This document shows, piece after piece, positions 35,701 through 48,200 of a stretch of 64,000 nt of DNA. The position numbers were made by a program, and so were the translations under genes. The notes beneath the pieces were generated by a model. That model was given only the letters and a program-made list of their open reading frames with translations, ran no database searches and had not been told where the DNA came from. Numbering within the stretch: position 1 is the first letter of the stretch; each line of letters starts with the position of its first letter. Origin of the DNA: Callaeas wilsoni (lineage: Eukaryota; Chordata; Aves; Passeriformes; Callaeidae); assembly GCA_013398955.1 (NCBI GenBank), contig VWPU01001236.1, forward strand, positions 42,077 through 106,076. The letters are read 5' to 3'.

Positions 35701-37199
35701 AAGCATCAATTCAGTGATATTTAACAGAAAAGTCATTTGAAGTTCTTCCAGGACCAAATATTTGAGAGTCAGAGAATGAATTTCATGACTAATGACTACC
35801 AGAAATAAATAATGTTCTATACTAAGCTGAATTTAAATGCTAACAGAGAGTTTATGAGAAATGTTGAAATATTTGTTGAACTATAAATTCATGTGCTGCC
35901 TTTTTTGTTTGATTGGTTGGTTTCTTTAAGATAGGAGATGCTTATGCCTAAAATCAATTAGGGCATATAGGCCAAATACGCTGAACTAGATTTTACACTT
36001 ATAAGCTAAAGTAGAAATCAGCATATGGATAAGGTAGACTTTGTTATTCTAGGTTACTATTCTTTAATTTCCCTTTAATTAATTGGGTTTGGAGCAGCCC
36101 TGCATTGTTTTACTATCAATTTAACTATCATTGTTTATAATGATGATCCTGTGTTTACACATAAATACAAATATTCCACTGATTTGTCTGGCACAATATC
36201 CTAGATGGAGCAAAACCTATGAAATTGAGACATAGCACTCAAGGAAATGTTAATGTTCTTCTGCTTACAGATATGTATCCAGTTTTATCTCCAGGTGTTT
36301 ATCAATTTAAATTGTTGCCTATCAGATTAGACTGGGAATATATAGAATTATTTAGTGCTTGCTATATATTGTCTTATAAATAAAGGTAAAAGTCTTGGAC
36401 ATTGTCATTGCTGACTTATTGATAACTCAAGATTTTATGCCAACATATTTAAATCTTATAATTAAAAATCTTGCCTATGCTTAGGCTCTTTTTTCAGAGA
36501 AATTTCTGAAAAACTATATTTCAGTTTTTCATATAATAATGTCCAAAATTCTTTCATGATTTACTGTTCTGATTAGAGAACTATTTTCCCAATAATTATT
36601 CTTGATTAACACTCTGATTTTTTTTGCTTATTTCTTCATAAATATATTTTTAGTAGTTATTTTATGCAACAGATTTTCATGGTATGTGTTGAAGAGAAGA
36701 ATTGGCATTTACTTTATAAGTATGTCTATAACCAGTTTCAGATATCTATCGGCATTGACTATAACCTGCAAGAGATAGGTTACTATGAGAGAAAAGCCTG
36801 CAAAAACATTTGTTCCTTCATTTATTTTTTTTAAAGATAGACAGAAAAGAGTTCATATTAGTGTCGAGCTCAGATTTTTATTTTATTATTTTCAGCACTA
36901 ATTTGATAATTTCGTAGTTCAAACTTATTTATCTGTAGTTTCAGTCTTTAATATGAACTAATTTTGACTTCAGTACTATTACATCTTTAATTAACTCAAT
37001 GAAGTTATAGTAAAGCACAACAGCCAGATGTTTCCTCTGGTGTGTTTTGCTATCAGACCCTTTTTAATAAAACCCATAAACAAACTGGTACTTTCTAGTG
37101 AAAGCTCAGAGGTAAATAAGACATCCTAAATCTATTTTATTAGACTTGTTGATTTGTATCTCATTATCAGATCTACAAGAAGGTTTCATATTGCAGCAA

Positions 37200-37900
37200 T
37201 CACACACAACACTCTATACTCGGGGATCCTTTGAGGACTGCTAGGAAGAGGCGGGGTCCACCTGGTCAAGAAGGAACTAAGCGTTTTTGCCAACAGGCCC
37301 ACTCTCACGGGGAGGACAGTTTTCAGGTAGGAAGGATACATGTAGGAGATGACAACCCATACAGTAGGGAGGAAGTGGTGGACAGTATTGGCAAGCATAG
37401 GGCCACAGGGTAGTGTGGAGAAGAGTAGCTTTGTGTTGAACAAAATAAGGCTGAAGGGAGCCTACCTAAGTGTATCTGTATAAATAAGGTAGAGATGAGA
37501 GGGCAGCACGATGGCAGGGGCTCTCACACGTTTTCTGAGAACTCATCACCACTGCATTCCTCTCTGAAATGCCTGTATCCTCAAGCACAACATATAGGGA
37601 ACATGGAATTTGGAACTAGATGTTTGGGAGTAGTTGCAGTGCTGTGACCTCACTGGGATTACAGGGATGGACGTAGAATTTTCACAAAGGACAGGCAGAA
37701 AGGCATCAGGGAAACAAGCCCTTCATTTGAGAAAACGGTGAGAATGCATGAAACTTTACCTAGAGATGGAATGAAAAACCAGGTAAACGTTTATAGTTCA
37801 GCATTAATGCACAGACTAATGTGGGATCCATTGTGATGGGACTCTGCTGAAGATCACCTGCTCAGGAAAAAGTTGATAACTTCTTCCAGTAACTATAAGT
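37200..37900 (+). mobile_element. CR1 LINE fragment, 5' region and endonuclease start
   Basis: A GC-richer island in AT-rich DNA. It begins with the segment that precedes ORF2 in avian CR1, with landmarks GGGGTCCACCTGGTCAAGAA near 37253 and TTTTTGCCAACAGG near 37284. It then gives ORF2 endonuclease pieces: an AYLSVSV-like start near 37461, CCTCACTGGGATTACAG at 37648-37664 in the position of the ITETW motif, an ECMKLYLEME block at 37743-37772 ending in a stop, and an NVGSIVMGLC block at 37818-37847 followed by RSPAQEKVDNFF. Similarity fades near 37900, before the RT. Several stops and shifts show it is inactive. Both short open frames at 37186-37443 are shadows. Confidence 0.78.
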
Positions 37901-39105
37901 CTCATTTTCACAGCACCTGATCCTATCCAGCATCATAGTTTTGGAAACAGTCACATTCTGCACATATCCACTTTGAGAACCGGTATTCCTTTCTAGTAGG
38001 TCCAGCAACAAGTTGGTCTCCTATATATTTGTCTTTCAGCTGTAGGAGAAAGGATGCAGAATAGCCCAGACATATCACTGCTATTTTAGCCATTTCATGA
38101 GTATGATTATCAAGACTTCCTTTCCTGAAACTTATCATTATGTTCACTTTATTGTGCTTACATATTCTTTGTTCCTTCCCCTTGTTGTTAAAAATAACTG
38201 TCCACTATTTCCTCTTCCTTTTTGTCAAGTTTCTTCAAATTTTTTCATTATTTTCTATTCACCACTGGGATAAGAAGAGGAGCCTTCATATCTTGAAAGA
38301 TGCCCAAACTCTTTGCTGAAATTTTAGGGCTTTTTGCCTTTGTATTGAGTTCCTACCATTCCTCCTTTTATTACAATACTTCATCTTTTTGCTTGTCTAT
38401 TCTGTTTTAATAATATTTGAATATTTTACATATGTTCTACAAGGTTATAAACAAGACAGTTCACTATATAGAGGTTTTAATTTTGCCAAGATTTATTGTA
38501 AAGCTTTTGTTTGGTTTCTTTTAACAACAGTGATAGACTCTGAAAGCCAGCTTGTCTTAATTGACATTAGACTTCCTGGCTGAATTATAGGTTGTTGGTT
38601 TGAAAGTGTGAAATGCATTCCTGTAAAGGCCACAGTGACCTTTTGTCTTTCATTCAGTAAGGAATCAAAGTGCAACATTTTAGTAAGCTCAGTTGCCAAG
38701 GCACATACTTTTCAAAAAGAAAATCTATTTCATAGCATTTCATAAGGCAGCATTCAAAGACACTTAGCCAAATTTCTGCATAATTTTTCTTCTGTGATTG
38801 AACAATGGTGATTGGTTCCTGGCTGGCTCTTCCTACAGGAAGACAATAATTTGTCTGTGTTGGCATTTTTTATTCTAGAGTGTAATATTTGCTTTACTTT
38901 AATTAATAGGTAGTAGCAGTTTATTTGGCTTTATGAGGAATAAATTGTGAGATTCAGGGAATAAATTAATAATGGTGTGGCAAACTGCTATTTTTAAGCA
39001 ATAGTGCCTTAACAAATATTTGGAAAATCCAGTGCTCTAACCTGGCTGTTTATTTTGGAAAATGCAGTTTTAAGGTGAACATTTATTTTAATCAGTTTAT
39101 GAAAG
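37901..39105. other. AT-rich DNA without recognised genes
   Basis: Nothing recognised on either strand. Confidence 0.5.
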
Positions 39106-39306
39106 ACTTTGTGTCCCCTCCCAATTTCTTGTTCATCCCCAACCTACTCAGCAGAGGAGGCAAAGTGGGAAAAATGCAGACATTGTTCAGCAATAACAAA
39201 AAACAGTACTGTTGTTATCGACCCTGTTTGATTAATGCATCCAAAACACAGTGACACACAGGCTTCAATGAAGAAAATTGGCTCCATCTCAGCCATACCT
39301 TGTACA
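39106..39306 (+). mobile_element. Avian interspersed repeat, probably 3' part of an ERV LTR
   Basis: A 200-bp block that I recognise as a dispersed repeat common in songbird DNA. Landmarks are CATCCCCAACCTACTCAGCA near 39135, GACATTGTTCAGCAATAAC near 39179, and CCAAAACACAG near 39241. It ends GAAGAAAATTGGCTCCATCT...TGTACA, and the terminal CA fits an LTR end. The 5' part is missing or diverged. Assignment is from memory and should be checked against a repeat library. Confidence 0.5.
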
Positions 39307-39944
39307 TCAGTTCACTTTAAAATTGGCATGAAGGCTGAGACTTGGCTGTAAAAGTATAAGCATGTAGTGAAACTTAAAATATCTGAGATCATCATGAGTG
39401 ACCTTCTATGTGCTGTTTAGAATGCTGAGTGCATCTCTGAGGCTCTCAGCTAGTTCTGTGAAGATAACTTTGATATCTTATAATATCTGAAATTTCGCCA
39501 GATGCGTGTTAGGTAATTTGATCCCACTGTAGATACCCATTTATTAGGCTGATCATGAGGTGCTTTTAGAACACTCCAGAAACACATTAGAAAGGTGAAT
39601 CACACCCCTCGCTTCTTAGGCAACCCTCTACAACCTTACTTTTATCGATCGATTTAAGTGCTCTGCAGACCTAGTTACATGTAGGTGAGAGCTTTCGGTT
39701 ATGAGAAGGATATAGAATATAGCTGTGTTAATGAAGTGACCCTCACTCTAACTAGAACTTTAATATTAGTAACTTAATCATGATTGCTTTTTAAAAATGA
39801 TTTTTAAAAATGCTGTCTCATTCAGAAAATCAATGCATACCTTTTATTAAATTCAGGAGTCATTTTAGGGTTTTTTTTGCTGTTTTATAATCTATGTTTT
39901 CTTACAGAAATGATTCATCTTGCCTATATTAATATTAAAAAAAA
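39307..39944. other. AT-rich DNA without recognised genes
   Basis: Spacer between two LTR-derived pieces. It includes the palindrome ATCGATCGAT near 39645; nothing else was recognised. Confidence 0.5.
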
Positions 39945-40490
39945 TGCGCCGCCGGCACGCTGGCTGGGCTGAGATGGCAGCAGCTTGGTCCAGGCGTGTC
40001 CCACACAACGGAAGGACGCCCCGGGGCACCGCGGTGCCTCGCTTGCCAGCCTTCCAGCCCGCGAGGTGGAGGGCACGGAGCCTAGCGTGCCTGGGGCTTT
40101 TGGATAGCCCAGGCGCGGCCAGAAATGAGTTGCGCAGAGGTGGCTCTCGGCCGGTGATCCAAGGGTTTATTGTAGAAGCACCCTCAAATGGTCCGGAAGC
40201 CGAAGAGGGCAAGGCACAGTAATCAGGGCTTCATAAGGATCAGGGAAGGGGGCGGGGTGACACCACAGGGACCCATAGGAAGAGGAGAAGGGTGGGACAG
40301 GTCAGGACACCTTCCCTTAGGGGACACAAGAGGTGTCTGTCAACTGTAGACAGAACCACCCCTCAGGAATCCTAGGAAACCAAAGGTAGAAGCCATCTTC
40401 ACAGAATGGGGGTTTCACTCCTTGGTACCAGCCCACCAAACCTCTGTTTCTGGGCTCTGTGGCCCCCCGGTTGGTTCCTTCACCACAACA
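39945..40490 (-). mobile_element. GC-rich endogenous retrovirus LTR, antisense, probably solo
   Basis: A sharply GC- and CpG-rich segment of 546 bp in AT-rich DNA. Read on minus it starts TGTTGTGGTG at 40490 and has a TATA-like CCTTATGAAG at about 40229-40238. An AATAAA polyadenylation signal follows (40166-40171 as TTTATT on +), then a very GC-rich stretch ending in GGCGGCGCA at 39945. This U3-R-U5 order with TG...CA ends fits an LTR, possibly of class I or II. No internal retroviral sequence borders it. A target duplication was not found (poly-A on one side, CTTGC on the other), so the ends are approximate. The 100- and 106-residue frames inside are GC-driven shadows. Confidence 0.68.
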
Positions 40491-41469
40491 CTTGCCTCCA
40501 AATTTTTATTTTGTTTGGGAAGAAGAATGTTAAACATTCTTATGTATGTGGTTAAAATGATGCTGTGTCGTATGCTCAGTTGCTGTGTATGTAAATTTCA
40601 GACAACATAACTTTAATTCTAGTGTCTATTATTGTTATTACTTTGTGTCAGCTTGTTAAGAATACAAGACAAAAAGAGATCTGTCCATTATAGCTAAATA
40701 ACATGGAAGAAATGTTGACTGAACCTCTTTTGCTATAATTTTGTAACTGTGAAAAAAAGAAGCTTTTTGTTAAGTCAATATTGAGAGCATTTTATTTCGG
40801 GATGGGAATTAATTTTTATTCCTTAAGCACTGATTTATACACAATGAAAACACAAAGTAAAAACTGAAATGACCATGTGGTAATCTCACTTCTTTGAGAC
40901 CAGTTTGGTTAAGAGTAATGATGAAATAAATAGAAAATACAGATAGGAATCAGAGATTTATTTTATATAATTAGGAATTCATATCAAGATCCCTTCCTTT
41001 TAGTTCAACAAAAAATAACAAAGACTATGGAAATAAGATCACAAGATGTCTGAGTGAACAGAGTGTTTTAAGGCAACATGAACTTCTTTGCTTTCCAGTT
41101 CACAGAAGATGAACAGTTTACAGATGGAGACATGAGCTGGTTCAGGCTAATCTTTGGATCCCGGACTTCGTGTACTAGGTACATATGACTGAGTAATGAA
41201 TCATTAGGATACTCTAGGCTACTCTCAATACTACTCTGATAAAAATACAAGGATATGGACTCAGACACAAATGTCACCAGCTGTTACATTCTAGCAGCCT
41301 CAGTAGGAATTAAGAAAACGATGACAAATAAGGCAAAAAAAAACCCCTCAAAAAACAGAGAAGCAGTAGAAATTAGGGTAATTAAGTTTACTGAATGGGA
41401 CATTTTCAAGTCTAATTTACATTTCTAGGAGCATTTCAGGTCTCTAGAAGTTGCATTTTACAAGCCATG
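40491..41469. other. AT-rich DNA without recognised genes
   Basis: Nothing recognised between the two LTRs. Confidence 0.5.
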
Positions 41470-42075
41470 TGTCCTGGGTTGCAGTGTATTCTATTAGCAT
41501 GTTCAGGAGCTGTTACAACTAGGTGGGGCTGTGTCCCCTGCCTCCTCCCTCTGGACTATCTTCTGTTAATAGGCCAGCTGTCAAAACCGGGTGGGGCAGC
41601 GTTCCTTATCTCTCCCAGGACCCATCCTCCCTCTAGGGAGGATATCTCCTGTTAATGGCCCATCTAGTCTCACCACATGGCTGATAAAATTACATCCTCC
41701 CATTGTGAGATGCTCTGCCCAGAGGGAGGGACCAAGCATCCCATCCTGGATATAAGCTAAGATTTCGAACACCAGAGGCAGCCCTTACCTACTGGATTCC
41801 CAGAGGACAAGAGCTACCACTGGACCTTCAGGTGAAGACCAGACCTTTTCTACAGGATCACTGCTTCAACAGAACCATCTTCAGCAGAACTCTGGAGGAC
41901 TGCAGCCACCATTCTATTGGACTGCTACCAACACCCTGACTGACAGGGTGTCAGGTTGTATCCTGACTCTGTCAGTGGTTTCTTTTTTGTACTATTGCAT
42001 TTATTTTAGTTTTTCCTATTAAATTGTACTTCTGACTTGGAGTTTTCTCACTGGTTTTGCTTTCAAACCAGCACA
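41470..42075 (+). mobile_element. Solo ERV LTR with near-perfect 5-bp target duplication
   Basis: A complete-looking LTR of 606 bp, from TGTCCTGGGTT to AACCAGCACA; the ends are imperfect inverted repeats of each other with TG/CA termini. It has a TATA box (TATAAG, 41751-41756), an ATTAAA polyadenylation signal (42018-42023), and a short hairpin CACCCTG/CAGGGTG near 41933-41951. Flanks are CCATG (41465-41469) and CCGTG (42076-42080): a 5-bp target duplication with one change, the size typical of ERVL-type and some other ERVs. No internal region remains, so this is a solo LTR left by recombination between the two LTRs of a provirus. It belongs to a different family from the 26.5- and 56.7-kb copies. 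Confidence 0.82.
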
Positions 42076-42499
42076 CCGTGATACTAAACAAAGGCTGCTT
42101 GTGAGAGTTATTTCTGAAATCTAATTCTTCTCTCGGATGTGATAGGATTTTTCAGCAGGAACATCAGTGGAAGCAACAAGACTAGTCCATGACAGGGTTA
42201 TTGCTGACCTTTCTTCTTTTCTGTCTTTCCCCAGTATCATCTCCTAGGTACATTGTCTTGGCTCTCATCAGGGGCTCTTGTTCTGTGGAGCAAGAAAAGG
42301 AGTTTTGAGTTGTGGTACCCACACAGACACTTGCTCATTCCCCTGCCCACAGTGGGACAAAGGAGACAATAAGAAGAGTAACAAAGAGAAGACTCATGGG
42401 TTGGGATAAAGACAATTCAAGAAGTAAAAGAAAAGAAAAAAAAAAAAGAAAGAAATTGTGCAAACGTAATTAATCACTGCCTCCCACAAGTAGACTGGG

Positions 42500-42533
42500 A
42501 GTTTTTGCTCAGACCAGTCTCTGAGCAAAAACT
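42500..42533. repeat. 14-bp perfect hairpin with 6-nt loop
   Basis: AGTTTTTGCTCAGA at 42500-42513 and its exact reverse complement at 42520-42533, with loop CCAGTC. The stem is of mixed composition, which makes chance less likely than for the AT-only palindromes. It is too short for a microRNA precursor. Confidence 0.92.
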
Positions 42534-45230
42534 ACCTTGGAAGACAAACATTTTCCATCCTCTCTTTTGCTAATGATGTTATATGGCATGGAATACCCTT
42601 CTGGAAGGGGGCAGTGTGAGAAACTGAGAAAGTCTTGATGTTATGAAAGCATGGTCCCATATATTAATAATATTAATTTAATTATGATAACAAAACATTG
42701 GGTGTGTTATCATGACAATTTCAGTCACAAATCTAAAACATATTGTCATGCATGTTTGTAATGAAAGAAGTTAACTCCATCCAAGAAGACTCAGCACAAT
42801 TTGAAATCTGTATTCTCCTCTTCCTGCAGAAATTTGAACATAAGTATTTCTTTCATCAGTCATTCTTGCCATCTTTCTGGTGGTTGACTTAGAAAGATAA
42901 TGTCTAATTTACCTGCTGTGAGTTGCAGGGCTAGATGAACAGCAAGCATGAGTGTGATTCCAGACCAATGAAATAGGAAACTGCATTCTAGATTGTTACA
43001 TTTTCGCTACTTAGCATATGTGCATAAATTGTCTTAAAAAACTGTTCCCTAAAATGTTGTTTACTGACTGCTTAATATAAGTGCAAAAATAACACTAGGA
43101 AGAAAATAAATTAATAAAGATTAGAATGCTTTTAGTCCAAATTAGGCTACTAATCAGAACGAAATGTGAAATGTGAAATTCATGAAGCTGGAGACAGTAT
43201 AAGTCACTTGGCTATGGAAATGGGAATTCTACTCTCTGATCTAAAGACTGCTTATTTGTTTTTTGCTACACTATTTTAAAAAATGAAAAAGTTATAAAAG
43301 GAAAGAGCAAGATCAAGGACCGTCTGTGTTTTCAGGAGAATGCCAGAATCACTTGGCTATAGAGTCACTTTTTCTTTTATTTGATGGCTCTTGATCCATT
43401 AATTTTGCATAGTTTTTTACCCATAGCTGAGAAACCACAAGGAAGTTCCAACAGCTCTCCTCACACTAATATAATATTCATACAGAAATTAACAGAGCAT
43501 CAGCCAGAGGCTAGACAGAATCACAGCACTAGAACTTCTCAGGTGCCTATTTTAAAGCACATGAAATGAACTTAGCTTCTTAATGATAGAACTATCAAAT
43601 AATCTGTTAAACTGGACTTTGAAAAAATGAAGAAATTATTGGAATTGAGCTTTTTGAACACAGCTAACTTACAACAATCTATATTCTGTAGATTAGCACA
43701 CCTGGCTTCTCACTGATCCGTACTTTAATATACTAGGAAATGTCATCCCACAAGTAGCATTTCTACTAACTGAAGAGTATGTTTGTAACTATCACCTATA
43801 CTAGAGCTACATGGATTAAGGTATTTGAATTAAATCTTTTCTTTTGTAGTTGGAATACAAAATTTATTTATTCAAGAAATGTATATTTATTCTTTTATCT
43901 AAAGCTGGATTTTTGGTGCTGTTTGATATTTCAGTGGTTATTCTCCTGAACCCCCAGCTGTCAATCTGGAAGTTTGTATGTCTTCCATGTCATCATTTTT
44001 AGCCTCCTGCAGTCATCTCAAATATACTGAATATTTTCTTACATCCCTATGAGGTACTTAAGGCAAAAAAAAGAAGAGCAGAAAGACAAGACAGGAAGCT
44101 ATGCTGCATTCCATTGAAAATTATGTGACAAAGTTATTTCCTGTATGCTGACTGTTATCATTTTCACACCTGCAGAGTTTATTTAGCCAAACTCCAGTAT
44201 GATACTGCCATGATGTATTGTTATTTGCATCCAAGTGTTTCTATTTGCCAGAAACCATGTAGGAGGTCCGTAAACTGCAGCATGTGAAATGAGATGAGGT
44301 GCCTGTGAACCCTGCCCTTATGGGGAGGCATATGAATCCCACCCTTGTGTTCCAGTTACCATCAAAAGAGGAGAATAGCCACTTATGCATGTCATTTCAT
44401 TGGGGACACTGAAAGTTAAATTAGCTTAATGCTGTACTAAAGGCTCTATATTACTACTATAGCAGCAAAAGTATATCACATTTTAGTACTTAGAAAGCAT
44501 TCAATGTGATTGCAGAAAATAAACAACAAATTACTCTTAATCTTTACATGAATATTCACAGAAGTAAAAATTGCTCAACCAGTCAGGGATGTACAAATAT
44601 TCCACACTAACTCGTTACAACTAATATGAAAATTCTTTGGGTTTTGGGGTGCTTGCAATTTAAGTGAAGATCAAGAGAATTTAATGTATAGAAAACATTA
44701 GAGACATTCATCATGGGATGTCAAACAGCTTTTGAAGCATTTGTGTTTGCCACTAAAACATTTCACAACCCAGTACAGTAAAGTTTCCATATCTTCTCTA
44801 CAAGCTTAATAGATAGAAATATGCCTGAAATTTTCCATCTGTGTCATTCCATGTTTGCCCATTTTATGAGGCATTTTCTTAAATCCCACACCCACTCCCT
44901 TTCCCCCACAAATACTTACAGATTTTACTGGGGAACATAATTTCTAGGAATAATGTCTTCCGGAGATAGGAAAGACTGAACTTTGAGTTCTTTTTGGACA
45001 ATCAGAGAATGCAATTCTTGGTTTTTTTTGTTGTGGAAGATTTTTAATTTTTCAGATTGCTCAACTTGATTCTTTCACTTACCCAGAGGTATGAACCAAC
45101 AAGATCTGCCTTGGCCTTCAACTTCTTAGGGGTTGCTCCAGAAGAAACTTGAAGCTGTTAATGTATTTAAGTATCCCTCCTTTGCTCACCACATCCAGAA
45201 ATTGTTATAAGCCCTTAGGATATGTCTTCT

Positions 45231-45280
45231 TTTTCTTGTTTTTTTTTTTTTTTTTTTTTCTTTTTTTTTTTTTTTCCCCC
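45231..45280. repeat. Poly-T tract
   Basis: About 45 T with two C interruptions, followed by CCCCC. It may be the reversed tail of an old retroposon or a simple homopolymer. No adjoining element was recognised. Confidence 0.9.
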
Positions 45281-48200
45281 TTGCATACAGTCTAGCCCCA
45301 AAATTTTAGAGGTTCAAAACTAAACTGGCCAAAACTTAGATGTTTACATGCAAGTATATTTTTAATGTTCTATTGCCATATGTGATGTCTTAGAATATCC
45401 AGGACATAAACATATGTTTAGCAGAGATGGAACAGGGCAGAAAGAATAGTCAAGGAACTGAGCAGCAGGAGTGACAAGTGAAGGCTAAGCAGGACATTCA
45501 GATTTATTTAAAATGACATTAAATACCTACTCATATATTATTGAATCCAGCACCTACACTTGAGAAAGTTATTCTAGACTCATTTCCTTTACCCACCCAT
45601 TGATGTCCAATGTGGATTCACAGGGCAACTGAAGTAATCCTGGATGCCTATTAAATATGAGAAATTTAATAGACTCCTCCAAATTTTATAAGCTTTATCT
45701 AACCATGTTTTCTATATTTCCTCTGTTTTTTCCCTTAGCAGTTTCCACATACCATGATGAAATGAGCAGATCACTGCTATGATTGTAAAATACTGGGCAG
45801 CTGTTTGTGAAAGAAAGAAAAAAAAAGAAAAAAAAAAAAGATTGTATATAATTAATATTAAGACATAGAAGTTTTGTTCATCCTTTATTACCTTCGAGGC
45901 AAGACGGTATTTCAATGATGCAGGATATCATTGACCATTAAGTCTATGCTCAGGGCAGACCTTGTTGCAAGTGAGTGAGTAAAGTGAACAGTAACACACC
46001 ATCCTATAAAGCTCAGCCTTAAACCTAACTGGTTTTGCAGTACATGATGACAGTTACAAACCCTTTCAGTTTTTAAGCACATAAGTGTTATCAAAAAGGA
46101 AATGTGAGATGGACTGCAGTCTTAATATTTCCTTGATGCTGCAGATGGTATTGTCTCTTTCCAAACAGCTGTCTTTGGCAGGAAACTTTAAACGCCTCAC
46201 CCTACATATGCTATACAGCTGATGCTGTTCTGATTAAATATGTTCCTAGAGTTGGTTTATCACCGAGAAATTAAATACAGGATACATGGAATGATTGTGG
46301 AGATAGTTGAAAGATTTAGAGTTTTCTAATATATTGAAAAAAGAAATAGGAGTGATGATTAACTCTCTCCAAATAAGAGGCTGAAACACGGGGATACACT
46401 CAACTAGACGTAGCTGAACTGCATGTTTTTGGTTCACCTAGTGTATGGATACATGCTGTGTTTTTGCATTACTGTTCAGAGGATACAAATTTTTATTTCA
46501 AAGCCTATTATTTGTGGGACGCTTGAAAATATAGAATAAAATTGTCAGTATAATTCTGTATACTGATTTCCTCTTCCCAGTAAACGCCTGTAATCTTGCC
46601 AGAAAGTTTTGTGATGTTTCAGGCTCTTTGTGGTCTTATTTCTTTATTATGTATTAGTAGAAGACACCGCATATATGAGATACCTTATTCAAAACCAAAA
46701 ATGCATAAAGAAGTAAAACAAGATTGATAAATACATAAATGATATTTGCCAGAGTCTAAAACATCTCAATGTTTCAATATCAAACACTTTTTTGATTTAA
46801 TTTATACAGCCATAACTACTGCAAAACAGCACTTAGAAATTAATAAGTACGTAATGTAAATATTTTATTTGAATTTATTAATTTTAGGTGGAAAATAGCT
46901 GTTGACTGATTAAATGTCCAGTATTCAGTTAAGAAGTTATCGTTTTGTCATACATTTACAATAGTTACTGCAGGTATCGGTTTCATCTACAGAAATAAGA
47001 CCTAATATAACACTATATATAAAATATACATACAATATTTAATAAATATCCCACGTTGCATAATAAACACTAACATAATAATTTAAATTTAATTTCTAAG
47101 CAATTTAGTGAATATTTTCCACACATATCAGCAATTAATTCTAATGAATACTGTAGAATGAATTTCAAATGAAGTTTGAACTCGCAATCAAATAAATATG
47201 AAAAGATATACAAAAATATTATGCAATTTTATTTCTGTTTTTTCTGAAAATACTTAGATAACTTATTATACCGATGGGAGTTCTGCTTTTTAAAATTAAT
47301 AACAAAATATGAACTTCCAGAAAAAATCTCCTTAATTCTGAAATCTTTGGAGTTTTGGCACTTTCACGAAATTGTTTACAGCCACAATGTCAGTTGTTAT
47401 GATGCTTCCATTTAGTAATGAATAAGCAAGGACATTTGCACTAACAAAGGTAAACCAGTCCCTAGTGATCTGACAAAGTATTGAAAATAATTATGTAACT
47501 GACTGTTCACTCATAAAATTCTTGGGTACTGCTTTGAGAAACCTGCCCAAATGTGTCAAATGGGACATTCTTGATGTTGCAAGAATGTCTCAGTTATTTT
47601 CCCTTTGGTAGGACTGTCTTCCTCCCACTCTGCAAGCACAAAACCAGATGGTGTTGCTGTCTATAGCAATACGTATCTCAGGAAAATCCCTGCCCTTTCA
47701 AAGTATTCATTGTCTCTTTCTTCACACAACTATAAAAATGAAATGTTAGTGAATTCAGCAATGCTTTGGAAAATTTTTTGACGTTTTAGGCCCACTGAGC
47801 TGTCATAGTGCTTCTTGACAGATGCTGCTATTATTAAATGCAGTCAAAAATAATTTTAGCCCAAAAATCTTGGGAAGATTGGCAGAAGTGCTACAGGTGT
47901 CTATCAGAAAGCTTTCCATCAAGAAGAATGGTTTTTGTTTGATGATGACTGGAAAGATCACTTCAGAGAAGTGTTAACATCTATTTCTCTCTGCAAAACT
48001 ACAGTTAGTCTACCTGCAATTTTTTATATCATTATCTCACAAGTGTAGTGGCCTTATGAGATGCACCTGCTACAGTATCAGCAAGGCTCAGGAGCAAGCA
48101 AACAAAAGAAATGCTTCAGGGGAATATCAGTGTAAAGCTGTTGAAATCAAGCAGGATAAAAGTGCTGTGGATTAAATGTACCCTGTGTACCCCAGGGAAT

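Larger units (their letters stand above)
30091..37199. other. 7.1 kb AT-rich, repeat-poor block
   Basis: No CR1, LTR or gene recognised. It holds the inverted repeat at 30421-30477 and an AT-rich low-complexity stretch at 32590-32725. Open frames are very short. The lack of recognisable transposons contrasts with the neighbouring 20-28 kb. Confidence 0.5.

Noticed and set aside
39892..40222. GC-rich frames of 100 and 106 residues, at first sight a CpG-island first exon
   Set aside because: The segment has LTR architecture on minus (TG start, TATA-like box, AATAAA, GC-rich tail, CA end). An LTR explains it better than an exon.
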